DNA of 31,770 bases from DASYRM01 sp036004405 (GCA_036004405.1 DASYRM010000165.1:1-31770); one strand, 5' to 3'; shown: positions 17,685 through 25,884, counted from the first letter of the stretch. Translations and numbers: made by a program. Notes: generated by a model from the letters alone, not told the origin.

Positions 17685-18467
17685 TCAGTTGCTGGCCGGC
17701 CGATCGCCGCTGGCGAGCCGCTGCCGGGCCTTGTCCACGTCGCGGTGAAAGACGAAGAGGCGATCGGCGTTGCCGTCGGGATCGGTGAAGTTGTACTGCT
17801 TGCCGCGACGCACCTTCACCTTCAGGTTCTTCTCCTGATAGTCCACCTGGAACTGCTCCAGGTCGCCGAAGGCGACCGTGAACCGATCGTCCTTGTCGTC
17901 GGCGGTGTACTGCAGCCCCCGTGGCGTGGCCACCAGCTCCCCCTTGCACGACCCGATGCGATGCTTGTGCACGACCGCAATCCGGGCGTCGAGCTTCACC
18001 TCTTTGAACCGGATCATCAGATCCTTCGACCCAGGCTCGACGTCGATCGAGCGGGCGACTCCGTCGAAACCTTCGGCGGACACGTTGAGCTGGTGGAATC
18101 CAGGCTTCACGTTGGCGGCCGTGACCGGCGCGGTGCCGATGAACTGCCGATCCAGGAACACCTGCGCGTTCGGCACGTCGGTCTCGATGCGCAGCGTGCC
18201 GGCGTCGGGCACCACCTCGACGCCCGCCGGCGCGGCGGGTGCCGCCGCTGGCGACGCAGCAGGACGCTCGGCGCGCGCGCGCGGCGCAGCGGTGGGAGCT
18301 GTCGGCCCTGGTGTCGGTGCCGGGGTCTCCCCGGGACGTGCAGCCGGCGCGGCGACCTCAGCCGCCGGCGCCGACACCGGTGCCGGCCGGCGGGGCACGA
18401 ACAGGAAGAAGACGGCGACAGCCACCGCCGCAGCGACGGCGGCTATCGCCAGAACGCGAGCGCTCAC
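17685..18467 (-). CDS. Membrane-anchored PEGA-domain protein
   Basis: This is a 260-residue protein starting at GTG 18467. Residues 6-25 form one membrane segment. A Pro/Ala-rich linker runs to about residue 85. Residues 90-150 look like a PEGA domain (TLRIETDVPNAQVFLDRQFI, then PGFHQLNVSAEGFD). The C-terminal part, about 165-240, has a beta-rich stretch (RIGSCKGELVATPRGLQY, VAFGDLEQFQVDYQEKN) that resembles a small PH-like fold. PEGA domains are often found in surface or envelope proteins; the exact role is unknown. A -10-like TACAAT lies seven bases before the GTG. It precedes murI, possibly in one transcript. Confidence 0.75.
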   Translation of the reverse strand: MSARVLAIAAVAAAVAVAVFFLFVPRRPAPVSAPAAEVAAPAARPGETPAPTPGPTAPTAAPRARAERPAASPAAAPAAPAGVEVVPDAGTLRIETDVPNAQVFLDRQFIGTAPVTAANVKPGFHQLNVSAEGFDGVARSIDVEPGSKDLMIRFKEVKLDARIAVVHKHRIGSCKGELVATPRGLQYTADDKDDRFTVAFGDLEQFQVDYQEKNLKVKVRRGKQYNFTDPDGNADRLFVFHRDVDKARQRLASGDRPASN

Positions 18468-18480
18468 GAAGGTGATTGTA
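18468..18480 (-). promoter_or_regulatory. -10 box adjacent to GTG start of PEGA gene
   Basis: On the minus strand TACAAT (18480-18475) is followed by seven bases and GTG 18467. Transcription would start at most one base before the start codon. No clear -35 lies 16-18 bases upstream. The box sits in the 31-bp gap after the VOC gene stop. Confidence 0.4.
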
Positions 18481-18498
18481 CGCCGTGCGCGGCCGGGC

Positions 18499-18894
18499 TC
18501 AGGATTCCTGCTCGGCGAACGTGATCACGTAGCCGTCGGGATCCGTGCACGCAAACTCGGTGACGCCGTACCACTTCTTCTCGAGCGGCATCTCGATGGG
18601 GACACGCGTCTTCAGCGACTCGTAGGCGGCCCGGATGCCCGTGATACGCACGAACAGCGTCAGCGATCCGCCGATCGGGCGCCCTCTCAGCGACGGATAC
18701 TCCTCGGTCGCCGGCGCCGGCGCGTTGAGATACACCTCCACCGGTCCCGAGCGCACGATGACGAAGACACAGGGCGGCGCCTCGGGGACCGTCTGCTCCA
18801 CCGAGAAGCCAAGCACGTCCCGGTAAAACGCAAGGCTGCGCTCGATGTCGGCGACGATGAGATTGGGAGTGAGGGACGAGAACTGATAAGGCAT
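18499..18894 (-). CDS. VOC (glyoxalase/bleomycin resistance fold) protein
   Basis: This is a 131-residue protein from ATG 18894 with a single vicinal-oxygen-chelate fold: LTPNLIVADIERSLAFYRDVLGF at the N terminus, PIGGSLTLFVRITGIRAAYESLK in the middle, and YGVTEFACTDPDGYVITFAE at the end. The family includes glyoxalases, dioxygenases and antibiotic-binding proteins; substrate cannot be inferred. A GTG at 18903 in frame would add MCA, but ATG has AAGG eight bases upstream. That AAGG lies in the loop region of a short hairpin (18896-18916). Confidence 0.85.
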   Translation of the reverse strand: MPYQFSSLTPNLIVADIERSLAFYRDVLGFSVEQTVPEAPPCVFVIVRSGPVEVYLNAPAPATEEYPSLRGRPIGGSLTLFVRITGIRAAYESLKTRVPIEMPLEKKWYGVTEFACTDPDGYVITFAEQES

Positions 18895-18895
18895 C

Positions 18896-18916
18896 GCACA
18901 CACCTTTCGCGTGTGC
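18896..18916 (-). promoter_or_regulatory. Hairpin over the ribosome binding site of the VOC gene
   Basis: GCACAC (minus strand 18916-18911) pairs with GTGTGC (18901-18896). The loop holds AAAGG, the only Shine-Dalgarno-like sequence before ATG 18894. The hairpin ends one base before the ATG. It could tune initiation; no ligand or regulator is suggested by the sequence. Confidence 0.3.
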
Positions 18917-19010
18917 TCGCTGATGCCTACATCCGCGAGCCCGGCGAGTACGGGCGGCAGGTAAGGACCCGGACAGATCGTGGGATCCTGCTAGGTACGG
19001 CGCCAGTCTA

Positions 19011-19667
19011 TCACCGCGTCGCGGCGGCGCGAATACCCGGGACGTCCACCAGCGCGAGCCTCCCCGGCGCGGGCGGATGCTCGACCGCTCGCACGAGCGC
19101 CGCCACCATCTGATCCAGCCGCACCAGGCCGAGCCGTTCGGCGCCCGCACGCGTCGCCGGCACCAGACGCGCGACCGCGTAGAGCGGCACCAGGACGAGC
19201 GGCCACCAGTGGCCAGGCCCGAGCACGTACCACGGGCGCAGCACGGTGGCCGTCAAACCCGACGCCGCCAGCGCGGCCTCTCCCTCGGCTCGCACCGCGA
19301 GGTAGGCGTGCATCACCGGTGCGGGCTGGGCCACGCTGACGTAGACGACATGCGCGGCGCCCGCATGCTGCGCCGCGGCGACCGACGCGAGGATGGAGGG
19401 CAGATCGACGCGCCGGAACTCGGCCGCCTTCGACGGGGACGGATGCGGCGTGCCGACGAGATGGACGAGCGTGTCGCCGGCCCGCAGCTCGGCCTGAAAC
19501 GACGACGCGTCGAGCGCGTCGCCAACGACCGCGGCCGCTCCCGCCGGCACGCGTCCCGACGACGCAGAGCGGGTCAGCACTCGGACGTCGTGTCCCAGTT
19601 CGAGCAGGGCGCGCACCAGCCGCCGACCGACGTAACCCGTGCCGCCAGTGATGAAGACGCGCGCCAT
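19011..19667 (-). CDS. NAD(P)-binding epimerase-like protein (SDR, NmrA/atypical)
   Basis: This is a 218-residue atypical short-chain dehydrogenase-fold protein. The Rossmann motif TGGTGYVG is at 7-14 (MARVFITGGTGYVGRRL). VVGDALD, LVHLVGTPHP, HVVYVSVAQP and LRPWYVLGPGHWWP follow the order seen in NmrA-like and complex I assembly-type epimerase relatives. The classical YxxxK catalytic pair is not evident, so enzyme activity is uncertain. The start is ATG 19667; a longer open frame upstream crosses the divergent DUF4159 gene. The 107 bp between its stop and the VOC start show no clear element apart from the hairpin. Confidence 0.85.
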   Translation of the reverse strand: MARVFITGGTGYVGRRLVRALLELGHDVRVLTRSASSGRVPAGAAAVVGDALDASSFQAELRAGDTLVHLVGTPHPSPSKAAEFRRVDLPSILASVAAAQHAGAAHVVYVSVAQPAPVMHAYLAVRAEGEAALAASGLTATVLRPWYVLGPGHWWPLVLVPLYAVARLVPATRAGAERLGLVRLDQMVAALVRAVEHPPAPGRLALVDVPGIRAAATR

Positions 19668-19679
19668 GACCGCTGTTGG

Positions 19680-19685
19680 ATGATA
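19680..19685 (-). promoter_or_regulatory. -10 box for the epimerase gene (very short leader)
   Basis: On the minus strand TATCAT (19685-19680) is followed by 12 bases and ATG 19667, predicting a 5' leader of about five bases. It faces the TAGACT box of the divergent DUF4159 gene across the 82-bp gap. Confidence 0.4.
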
Positions 19686-19737
19686 CGCAGCAAGCCGCCC
19701 CCTGGATGTGCGGTATCGGGCCGCGGGGGGACCGGGG

Positions 19738-19749
19738 TAGACTGGCGCC
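19738..19749 (+). promoter_or_regulatory. -10 box for leaderless DUF4159 mRNA
   Basis: TAGACT (19738-19743) is followed by six bases and ATG 19750, the same geometry as in paralogue 1 at 14768. Transcription would begin at the A of ATG. No convincing -35 hexamer is found at 16-18 bases upstream. Confidence 0.45.
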
Positions 19750-20595
19750 ATGCGGTTCGTCCAGCGGCGGCCCGTCGTCAGCCTGGTCGTGGCAGCGGTG
19801 CTCATCGCGGCCGCCACGACCGTCGAGGCGCAGTTCCGCCGCGGGTTCTTCAATCGCGGCTTCGGCAACGTGCGGCTGTCCACGACGGCCGACGTGGACG
19901 GGTCGTTCCAATTCTGCCGCATCGTCTTCAACGGCGACTTCCGAGGCGACAACCAGGGCGGGTCGTGGAACGTGGACTGGCCGCGCGCCGACATCAACCT
20001 GTCGATCCGGCTGTCCGAGCTCACCAAGACCACGGTGGGCAAGGCCAGCGACGGCGAACCTGAACACCTGCTGCTCCGCCTCACCGACGACGTGCTCTTC
20101 CAGTGCCCGTTCATCATGATGACCGAGGTGGGCTCGGCGGCCATCAGCGAACCCGAGGCCGCCAAGCTCCGCGAGTACCTGCTGAAGGGCGGGTTCCTGT
20201 GGGCCGACGACTTCTGGGGCACCTACGCCTGGCAGTGGTGGGAGGCGCAGGTGCGGCGGGTGCTGCCGGCCACGGAGTATCCGTTCGTCGAGCTCCCGCA
20301 CGACCATCCGCTCTTCCACAGCCAGTTCCAGGTGCAGAAGACGCCGCAGATCTCGTCGATCAACTTCTGGGCGTCGAACGGGGGCAGCACCTCCGAACGT
20401 GGATTCGACAGCGCCGAGGTGCACACACGCGCCATCCTCGACAAGGAGGGGCGCATCATGCTGCTGTCGACGCACAACACCGACCTGGGCGACTCCTTCG
20501 AGCGCGAGGGCGACGACCCGGAGTACTTCCGGACGATGTCGGTGCCCGGCTATTCGTTCGGCATCAACGTGCTCGTCTATGCCATGACGCACTAG
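19750..20595 (+). CDS. DUF4159 domain exported protein (paralogue 2)
   Basis: This is a 281-residue paralogue of the protein at 13920-14768. An N-terminal signal (VVSLVVAAVLIAAATTVEAQ) precedes a Phe/Arg/Gly-rich start of the mature part (FRRGFFNRGFG). The same family blocks follow: FQFCRIVFNGDFRG, DINLSIRLSELTKT, LLKGGFLWADDFWGT, NGGSTSERGFDSAEVH, LLSTHNTDLGDSFEREGDDP and GINVLVYAMTH at the C terminus. It is divergent from the epimerase gene and stops one base before the convergent nitroreductase stop. Function is unknown; the export signal suggests an envelope location. Confidence 0.85.
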   Translation: MRFVQRRPVVSLVVAAVLIAAATTVEAQFRRGFFNRGFGNVRLSTTADVDGSFQFCRIVFNGDFRGDNQGGSWNVDWPRADINLSIRLSELTKTTVGKASDGEPEHLLLRLTDDVLFQCPFIMMTEVGSAAISEPEAAKLREYLLKGGFLWADDFWGTYAWQWWEAQVRRVLPATEYPFVELPHDHPLFHSQFQVQKTPQISSINFWASNGGSTSERGFDSAEVHTRAILDKEGRIMLLSTHNTDLGDSFEREGDDPEYFRTMSVPGYSFGINVLVYAMTH

Positions 20596-20596
20596 G

Positions 20597-21190
20597 CTAC
20601 GTACGGAAGCGCCCTTCGAACGCCCACTCCTCGACCTTCTTGCGCTGACCTGGCGTCTCGCGCGCGCGGAGCGCTTCGCTGAGGTTCTCGAGTGGTCCGG
20701 GGCGGCCGATCGCGCACATCGCGTTGACGTGAAACTCCGCCGGGACACCCAGCTCAGTGCGGGCGCGCTCGTAATCGAAGCCGGCCATCCCGTGCACGAC
20801 GTAGCCACTCACCCAACCCTGATACGCCAGGCTCATCCACGCGGCCCCAGTGTCGTACGAGTGCGTCGGCAGGACGCGGTCGCTGCCGTCGCGGAGCGTC
20901 TTCGAGACGAAGACCACGAGCACCGCGGCGTTGGCGCACCACGTCTTGTTGCCCTCGGCCAGCAGGCCGAAGAAGGTGGGCCAGGATTCGGTGTCGCGGT
21001 GCGCGTAGAGCATGCGCCACGGCTGGCTGTTGCCCGACGACGGCGCCCAGCGCGCGGCTTCGAACAGCCGGAGGAGCTCGTCCTGCGTGATCGACTCCCC
21101 CGTCATCGCGCGCGGCGACCAGCGATCGACGAACAGCGGATCGATGGGATGGTCCGGCGTGCGGGTGTCGCTGCCCTTGACGCGCGCCAC
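20597..21190 (-). CDS. Nitroreductase-family FMN protein
   Basis: This is a 197-residue nitroreductase-fold protein, a group that uses FMN and NAD(P)H to reduce nitro compounds, quinones or similar substrates. The N-terminal VDRWSPRAMTGESITQDELLRLFEAARWAPSSGNSQPWR block carries the FMN-binding arginine/serine segment, and PTHSYDTGAAWMSLAYQGW matches the dimer-forming helix. I use GTG 21190, which overlaps the alpha/beta hydrolase stop by one base (TAGTG); no ATG is suitably placed. It is therefore probably translationally coupled to that gene. The real substrate is unknown. Confidence 0.88.
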   Translation of the reverse strand: MARVKGSDTRTPDHPIDPLFVDRWSPRAMTGESITQDELLRLFEAARWAPSSGNSQPWRMLYAHRDTESWPTFFGLLAEGNKTWCANAAVLVVFVSKTLRDGSDRVLPTHSYDTGAAWMSLAYQGWVSGYVVHGMAGFDYERARTELGVPAEFHVNAMCAIGRPGPLENLSEALRARETPGQRKKVEEWAFEGRFRT

Positions 21191-22314
21191 TAATAGCCCA
21201 TCTTGAATTCGCCGGTCTTTGCACCGTTCACGGTGCCCTTCTCGAGCCATTCGAGCGAAGCGTTGAAGAGCAGCGTGTGCGCGCCCTTCTCCCACATCGC
21301 GTTGTGCGACGCGCAGCCGAGATCGACGAGCACCTTGTCGGACGCGCCCAGGTCGGCGTAGAGATCCTTGGCGCGCAACGGGTTCACCTGCTTGTCGTGA
21401 ATACCCTGCACGATCAGGGTGGGCGTCGTCTGCCTGGCGACGGTGGCGGCGTCCCAGCCCCAGGTCGTCGTCTGCGGCGCCCGGCGCACCCCCGGTCCCC
21501 ATGCCGCGCCCACCGGATCGGACGCCAGCATCTCGGTCCACACCGAATCGCGCGCCGCGGGATCGTACTGCCCCGGGCAGCCGACCTGACGTTCCCAGTT
21601 CGCGTCTAACTCCGCGCGCGACTGGGTGTTGAACACCACGCCTTCCACCGGCAGCTTGGCGGGCGCCGCGGCCGGCATCTGACGGTTGTATCCGGGCGCC
21701 AGCAGTACGAGGCGGTTCACTTTCTGAGGGTAGCGCGCGGCGTAGCCGCCGGCGCGCGGTCCGCCGAGCGACCAGGCCACCAGGCTCACCTTGTCCACGC
21801 GGCGAAGCGAGCGGATGTAGTCCACGGCCGTGTTCACGTCGTCCCAATCCGAGGCAATGGTCGTGAGATTGCCCGGATAGCTGGCCTTGCAGGGTACGGT
21901 GAATCCGGCCTGCCGATCAGCGGCGAGGTTGCACGGATCGTTCATCGGGAAAGGACGCGTCGAACGGCCGTAGCCGGTCATGTCCACGGAGAACACGTCG
22001 AAGCCGGCGCGGGCCAGATGGGCCATCCAGCTGTAGTCCTGGTACGGCACGTCGAACGACACCTCGGCCGGAGTGCCGGCGCCGTGAACGAACAACACCA
22101 CGCGGTTGTCGAACGACCGCCCGCGCAGGGCCGTGCCGGCGAGCACGCGCTCGCGCACGTACAGCTGCGCCGGCTGACCGGCAATCGCCGGCACCGTCGA
22201 GGTCACGCGGACGAAGTGATCGACGCTCAGCAGCCGTTGGGCGTCGTCGGCCATCACCAGCGCTCCCGCCCCGGCCGCTGCCATCACCAGGGCCGCGATC
22301 CACGTTCGCATCAT
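21190..22314 (-). CDS. Secreted alpha/beta-hydrolase
   Basis: This is a 374-residue alpha/beta-hydrolase with an N-terminal signal peptide (about residues 4-22, ending in VMADD). Likely catalytic residues are S172 in AWSLGG, D297 in GIHDKQ and H327 in CASHNAM. VVLFVHGAGTPAEVSF contains the oxyanion HG motif. Several cysteines (NPCNLAAD, VPCKASYP, GCPGQY) could form disulphides in the periplasm. GGAG stands eight bases before ATG 22314. It overlaps the nitroreductase gene by one base. An esterase or lipase-like role is plausible; the substrate is not visible. Confidence 0.85.
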   Translation of the reverse strand: MMRTWIAALVMAAAGAGALVMADDAQRLLSVDHFVRVTSTVPAIAGQPAQLYVRERVLAGTALRGRSFDNRVVLFVHGAGTPAEVSFDVPYQDYSWMAHLARAGFDVFSVDMTGYGRSTRPFPMNDPCNLAADRQAGFTVPCKASYPGNLTTIASDWDDVNTAVDYIRSLRRVDKVSLVAWSLGGPRAGGYAARYPQKVNRLVLLAPGYNRQMPAAAPAKLPVEGVVFNTQSRAELDANWERQVGCPGQYDPAARDSVWTEMLASDPVGAAWGPGVRRAPQTTTWGWDAATVARQTTPTLIVQGIHDKQVNPLRAKDLYADLGASDKVLVDLGCASHNAMWEKGAHTLLFNASLEWLEKGTVNGAKTGEFKMGY

Positions 22315-22454
22315 TCTCTACTCCGCTCGGAAGGGCCGCTCGACGGTGCGGCGCGGCAGATGGTACTACGGCGGGTGGCGCGATTCGCGATCGACGAGCG
22401 TTGTGATACAAGCACTCCAGACCGGCCGACGCCGCCGACTCGGAGGAGCCGCAC

Positions 22455-22886
22455 ATGTTGAGAGAGTTCAAGGAGTTCGCCATGCGGGGCAACGTCCTCG
22501 ACATGGCCGTCGGCATCATCATCGGGGCCGCGTTCGGCACCATCGTCAACTCGCTGGTCAACGACGTGATCATGCCGCCGGTCGGGTTGGCCCTGGGCGG
22601 CGTGGACTTCACGAATCTGTTCGTCACCCTGCGCGACGGCGCCAAGGCCGCGGGCCCCTATGCGTCGCTGGCGGCTGCGAAGGACGCCGGCGCGGTGACG
22701 TTGAACTACGGCGTGTTCGTCAACTCGATCGTGAGCTTCCTGATCGTGGCCTTCGCCATCTTCATGCTGGTGAAGGGCGCCAACTCGCTCAGGCAGCAGC
22801 AGGCCGACGCGTCTGCCGCACCGCCCGCGCCCACGGCGGATCAGCGGCTGCTGACAGAGATAAGAGATCTGTTGAAGAGCCGCTGA
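22455..22886 (+). CDS. mscL: Large-conductance mechanosensitive channel
   Basis: MscL is the inner-membrane pressure valve that opens under hypo-osmotic shock. The 143-residue product begins MLREFKEFAMRGNVLDMAVG, the amphipathic helix and start of TM1, with GIIIGAAFGTIVNSLVNDVIMPP as the gate-lining segment. TM2 lies around residues 85-110 (NYGVFVNSIVSFLIVAFAIF) and the cytoplasmic helix at the C terminus. The periplasmic loop has an Ala-rich stretch. GGAGG is placed before ATG 22455. The gene converges on the PQQ dehydrogenase across an inverted 9-mer array. Confidence 0.97.
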   Translation: MLREFKEFAMRGNVLDMAVGIIIGAAFGTIVNSLVNDVIMPPVGLALGGVDFTNLFVTLRDGAKAAGPYASLAAAKDAGAVTLNYGVFVNSIVSFLIVAFAIFMLVKGANSLRQQQADASAAPPAPTADQRLLTEIRDLLKSR

Positions 22887-22891
22887 CGAAA

Positions 22892-22978
22892 GGCGGAGAG
22901 GGCAGGGAGGGCAGAGAAACGATTTGCTCTCCCATCTCCGCCATCTCCGCCCTCTCCGCTATCTCCGCCTTCTCCGCC
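22892..22978. repeat. Inverted array of 9-bp units (copy A)
   Basis: Left arm, purine-rich: GGCGGAGAG, GGCAGGGAG and GGCAGAGAA at 22892-22918. Right arm, pyrimidine-rich: ATCTCCGCC twice, CTCTCCGCT, ATCTCCGCC and TTCTCCGCC at 22934-22978. The right-arm units are reverse complements of the left-arm units, so the element can fold into one long hairpin. It fills the gap between the convergent mscL and PQQ dehydrogenase genes. A second copy lies at 26758-26836. Confidence 0.8.
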
Positions 22979-22995
22979 TCCAGACGTGCTGCCAG

Positions 22996-24720
22996 CTACG
23001 GAAGCGCGTACACGTAGAGAGCGTTGTAGCCACGGTTCGGCTTGATCCCAGCCTGATCCATCAAGCCGCCGGTGACGAGGCCGCTCCCGGTCATCACCGC
23101 CACATACTGCTTGCCGTTCACGGCATAGGTGACCGTGCTGTTCTGAATCGGGCCGTTGAGCGCCTGCTCCCACAGCACCCGGCCGCTCACGGCGTCGAAG
23201 GCGCGGAACTTGTGGTCGAGGTCGCCCCAGAACACCAGGTCGCCGCCGGTCGTCAGCACGGCGCCATTCCCCGGCGCCCGCCCCTGGTAGATCGGCGTCA
23301 TCTGCCCGGTCGACGCGTTGATCTTCATCAGCCCGGCCCACTTGTTCGGGTCGCTCCCCTCGCGCGGGATGCCGACGCGATTCTCGCGTGGAGTGTTGTT
23401 TGGCCCGGCCGTCGTCATGTCGAGGCAGTTCTCGACGTAGGGCACGAACAAGGAGTTGCTGCCGGGGTGATAAGCCGTGGGCCAGTAGCTGCGCGTGTTC
23501 CAGTAGCAGATCACCTTCCGATCGCGCGGTCCGGTGAAGGTGACGTCCCGGTTGATCGTGACCCGGCCGGTCCGGCCGTCGATGTTCGAGATCAGGAAGT
23601 TGGGCGTATCAACGGGAAAGGGATTGGCCCACAGGAACTGTCCGGTGCCGCGATCCAGCGCGAAGATGCCTCCGCCCTCCCCGACCATCAGCGCCACGTC
23701 GCGCTGTTCGCCCTTCTTCACGTCCGGATTGATCCACTTCACAAACTTCGGGTCGGGACTCACGGCCGTGCGCAGCAGCGTGCGCTCGTGCGGATAGTCT
23801 TCGTCCCAGTCGTCGCCGGGCAGGTGCTGGTAGTACCAGACCAGCTTGCCGGTGTCGGGGTTCAGCGCAATGGTCGAGTTGGAGTAGAGATCGATCGGCG
23901 CCGTGTAGCCGACGGCGTCGTACTTCCCGCCGTGCCGGTTGGCGCGCGTGTTGGGCGTCGGGTTCGCCACGCCCCAATAGAGGAGCCGCTTGACCGGGTC
24001 GTAGCCGCCCGGCAGTCCCCACGTCGAAGCCGCGCGAGTGGCATCGGGGGCGCCAGCCCAGGTCTCGCCGCCAGGCTCGTTCGAGCCCGCGGCCGTGTAG
24101 AAACGCCACCGCTCGGCGCCGGTCTTGGCATCGTGCGCGGCGATGTAACAGTTGTCGCGCGACGGCGAGCAGCTGCGTCCGGAGATGACCTTCCCTTCCA
24201 CGACGACGACGCCGGACACCATACCGCCGCTGCTCTTGGTCTCCCAGCGCACCTCGCCGGTGCGCGCGTCGAGCGCCACGATGAAGCCGTCGGGCGATGT
24301 GTAATAGACCATGTCGTCGTAAATGGCGATGGTCTTGGCGCGCGACCCCCCGCTCGGGCGCCGGTGCTCCCAGATGAGCGCGCCGGTCGAGGCGTCCACG
24401 GCCTGAATGCTCGATCCGGGCAGCAGCAGATACATCACGCCGCGGTAGACGATGGGGATGCTTTCGTGCGGCCCGGTGCCCAGCTCTTTCTTGAACACTT
24501 CCTTCAGCTGGCCGACGTTCTGACGGTTGATCTGCTTGAGCGGACTGAACCGTTGCGCGTCGTAGGTGCGGCTATACATGAGCCAGTCATCGGGACTGGG
24601 CTTGAGCAGCATCTCCTGACTGACGGGGACGAAGGGCGGCCGCTGGGCGATGACGGCGCTGGCGGTGGCAACGGCCGCGACCGTCGCGGCGGCGAGGACT
24701 CGAAACAGGGAACGGGTCAT
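22996..24720 (-). CDS. PQQ-dependent dehydrogenase, methanol/ethanol-like propeller
   Basis: This is a periplasmic quinoprotein with repeated propeller tryptophan-docking motifs (for example AVDASTGALIWEH, ALDARTGEVRWET, AHDAKTGAERWRF and ALNPDTGKLVWYY). From ATG 24720 it has 574 residues with a signal peptide ending in AVIAQ; two ATGs further upstream lack a ribosome site, while GGAG precedes 24720. Relevant residues are W221 in GGETWAG, likely stacking on PQQ, and D306-E-D308 in DDWDED, where the second aspartate is the one linked to lanthanide binding in XoxF-type enzymes. The adjacent-cysteine pair typical of methanol dehydrogenases is absent. No cytochrome c partner or pqq genes are nearby. 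The substrate is unknown. Confidence 0.88.
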   Translation of the reverse strand: MTRSLFRVLAAATVAAVATASAVIAQRPPFVPVSQEMLLKPSPDDWLMYSRTYDAQRFSPLKQINRQNVGQLKEVFKKELGTGPHESIPIVYRGVMYLLLPGSSIQAVDASTGALIWEHRRPSGGSRAKTIAIYDDMVYYTSPDGFIVALDARTGEVRWETKSSGGMVSGVVVVEGKVISGRSCSPSRDNCYIAAHDAKTGAERWRFYTAAGSNEPGGETWAGAPDATRAASTWGLPGGYDPVKRLLYWGVANPTPNTRANRHGGKYDAVGYTAPIDLYSNSTIALNPDTGKLVWYYQHLPGDDWDEDYPHERTLLRTAVSPDPKFVKWINPDVKKGEQRDVALMVGEGGGIFALDRGTGQFLWANPFPVDTPNFLISNIDGRTGRVTINRDVTFTGPRDRKVICYWNTRSYWPTAYHPGSNSLFVPYVENCLDMTTAGPNNTPRENRVGIPREGSDPNKWAGLMKINASTGQMTPIYQGRAPGNGAVLTTGGDLVFWGDLDHKFRAFDAVSGRVLWEQALNGPIQNSTVTYAVNGKQYVAVMTGSGLVTGGLMDQAGIKPNRGYNALYVYALP

Positions 24721-24939
24721 TGGCTCGGCTCCGGCGAGGGCGGATGGTACCATGCGCATTTGCTCTCTGCCGCTCGACCCAAAGTTGCGCGGTGCGACGT
24801 TCGTTCCCTAGCTCAGCGCCGCACGCGGATGCGCGCGAAATCTCACCAATCCAAGGGTTTACCCCCTAGCGCGATCGCGGCGATTCAACGATAAAGAGAA
24901 CATCTTCCTTTTTACAGGGTCTGACTGGTTGGAGTACGC
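24721..24939. other. Divergent gap, PQQ dehydrogenase / VWFA gene
   Basis: This 219-bp gap separates two divergent starts. It must hold both promoters, but I see no pair of hexamers I would defend. A palindromic octamer GCGATCGC is present at 24871-24878, and GGAG lies six bases before the VWFA start at 24940. No small gene is recognised. Confidence 0.5.
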
Positions 24940-25866
24940 ATGATCCCAGGGGTTCGACGGCTGATCGTCATGTCGGTTCTGGTGGCACTCGCCACTCCGG
25001 CCTGGGCTCAGGATGAGCCGCCGGTCGCCACGTTCAAGTCCAGCGTCGACCTCGTGTCGATGGCCGCCATCGTGCGCGACGGGCGCGGCAAGATCATCTC
25101 GTCGCTCCGCCGGGAGGACTTCGAGGTGTTCGACGCCGGCAAGGTCCGCCCGATTCTCGATCTCCGCACCGAGCTGGCCGCGCCCGCCAGCGTGGCGCTG
25201 CTGATGGACGGCTCCGGCAGCATGAAGGTCGGGGCGGCCAACGAACTCTCGCAGCGCATCTCCGGCGCCATCCTGTCAAGCCTCAACCCGGCGCGCGACG
25301 ACGCGGCGCTCTACTCGTTCGACACGCGGCTCCTGTCGGTGCAGGAGTTCACCCACGACCTCAAGACCGTCACCAACCGCGTGAGCGTCGTGGATGCGTG
25401 GGGCTCGACGTCGCTCTACGACGCGATCGCCGGCACCGCCGCCATCGTGGCCAAGCGCACCGCGAACCGCCGCGCGCTGGTCGTGCTGACCGACGGCGCG
25501 GACACGGCCAGCGCCTACTCGCCCGAACAGGTGTCGGCCATCGCCAGCGCCGTCGATGTGCCGGTGTATGTGTTCGTGATGGCCACCATGACGCGCGAAG
25601 GCGAGAAGATTCCGTTCGAGGCCGAGCGCCGCTCCACGCTGGCCAACCTGGCGCGCGCCACCGGCGGCGACTTCTTCGTCGCCTACGACACCGCCTCCAC
25701 CACCGCCGCCATCAACCAGCTCGTCGAAGAGCTGCGGCACCAGTACGTGCTGGCCTTCGAGGCGTCGCCGGAACACGGCTGGCGCAACGTGCAGGTGCGC
25801 ACGCGCAAGAAGGGTCTCGTGGTCCGCACTCGCGGCTGGTACCTCTCCGGCGCCACCGCCGAGTAA
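24940..25866 (+). CDS. Secreted VWFA-domain protein, acidobacterial type
   Basis: This is a 308-residue protein with an N-terminal signal (LIVMSVLVALATPAWAQ) followed by one von Willebrand factor A domain. The metal-ion site motif DGSGS is at 90-94 (LLMDGSGSMKVG), with the second MIDAS threonine region in WGSTSLYDAI and the aspartate in VVLTDGADTASAYSP. It fits the VWFA-related family described in Acidobacteria, found in many copies there and of unknown function, probably binding proteins or surfaces in the periplasm. The mature N-terminal part (FKSSVDLVSMAAIVRDGRGK) is typical. A hairpin repeat follows the stop codon. Confidence 0.9.
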   Translation: MIPGVRRLIVMSVLVALATPAWAQDEPPVATFKSSVDLVSMAAIVRDGRGKIISSLRREDFEVFDAGKVRPILDLRTELAAPASVALLMDGSGSMKVGAANELSQRISGAILSSLNPARDDAALYSFDTRLLSVQEFTHDLKTVTNRVSVVDAWGSTSLYDAIAGTAAIVAKRTANRRALVVLTDGADTASAYSPEQVSAIASAVDVPVYVFVMATMTREGEKIPFEAERRSTLANLARATGGDFFVAYDTASTTAAINQLVEELRHQYVLAFEASPEHGWRNVQVRTRKKGLVVRTRGWYLSGATAE

Positions 25867-25884
25867 AGCGCGGCCCGTACGTGG

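Noticed and set aside
24871..24878. GCGATCGC octamer, identical to the cyanobacterial HIP1 sequence
   Set aside because: Only this occurrence was noticed, and a GC-rich 8-bp palindrome is expected by chance. It does not indicate a cyanobacterial origin.
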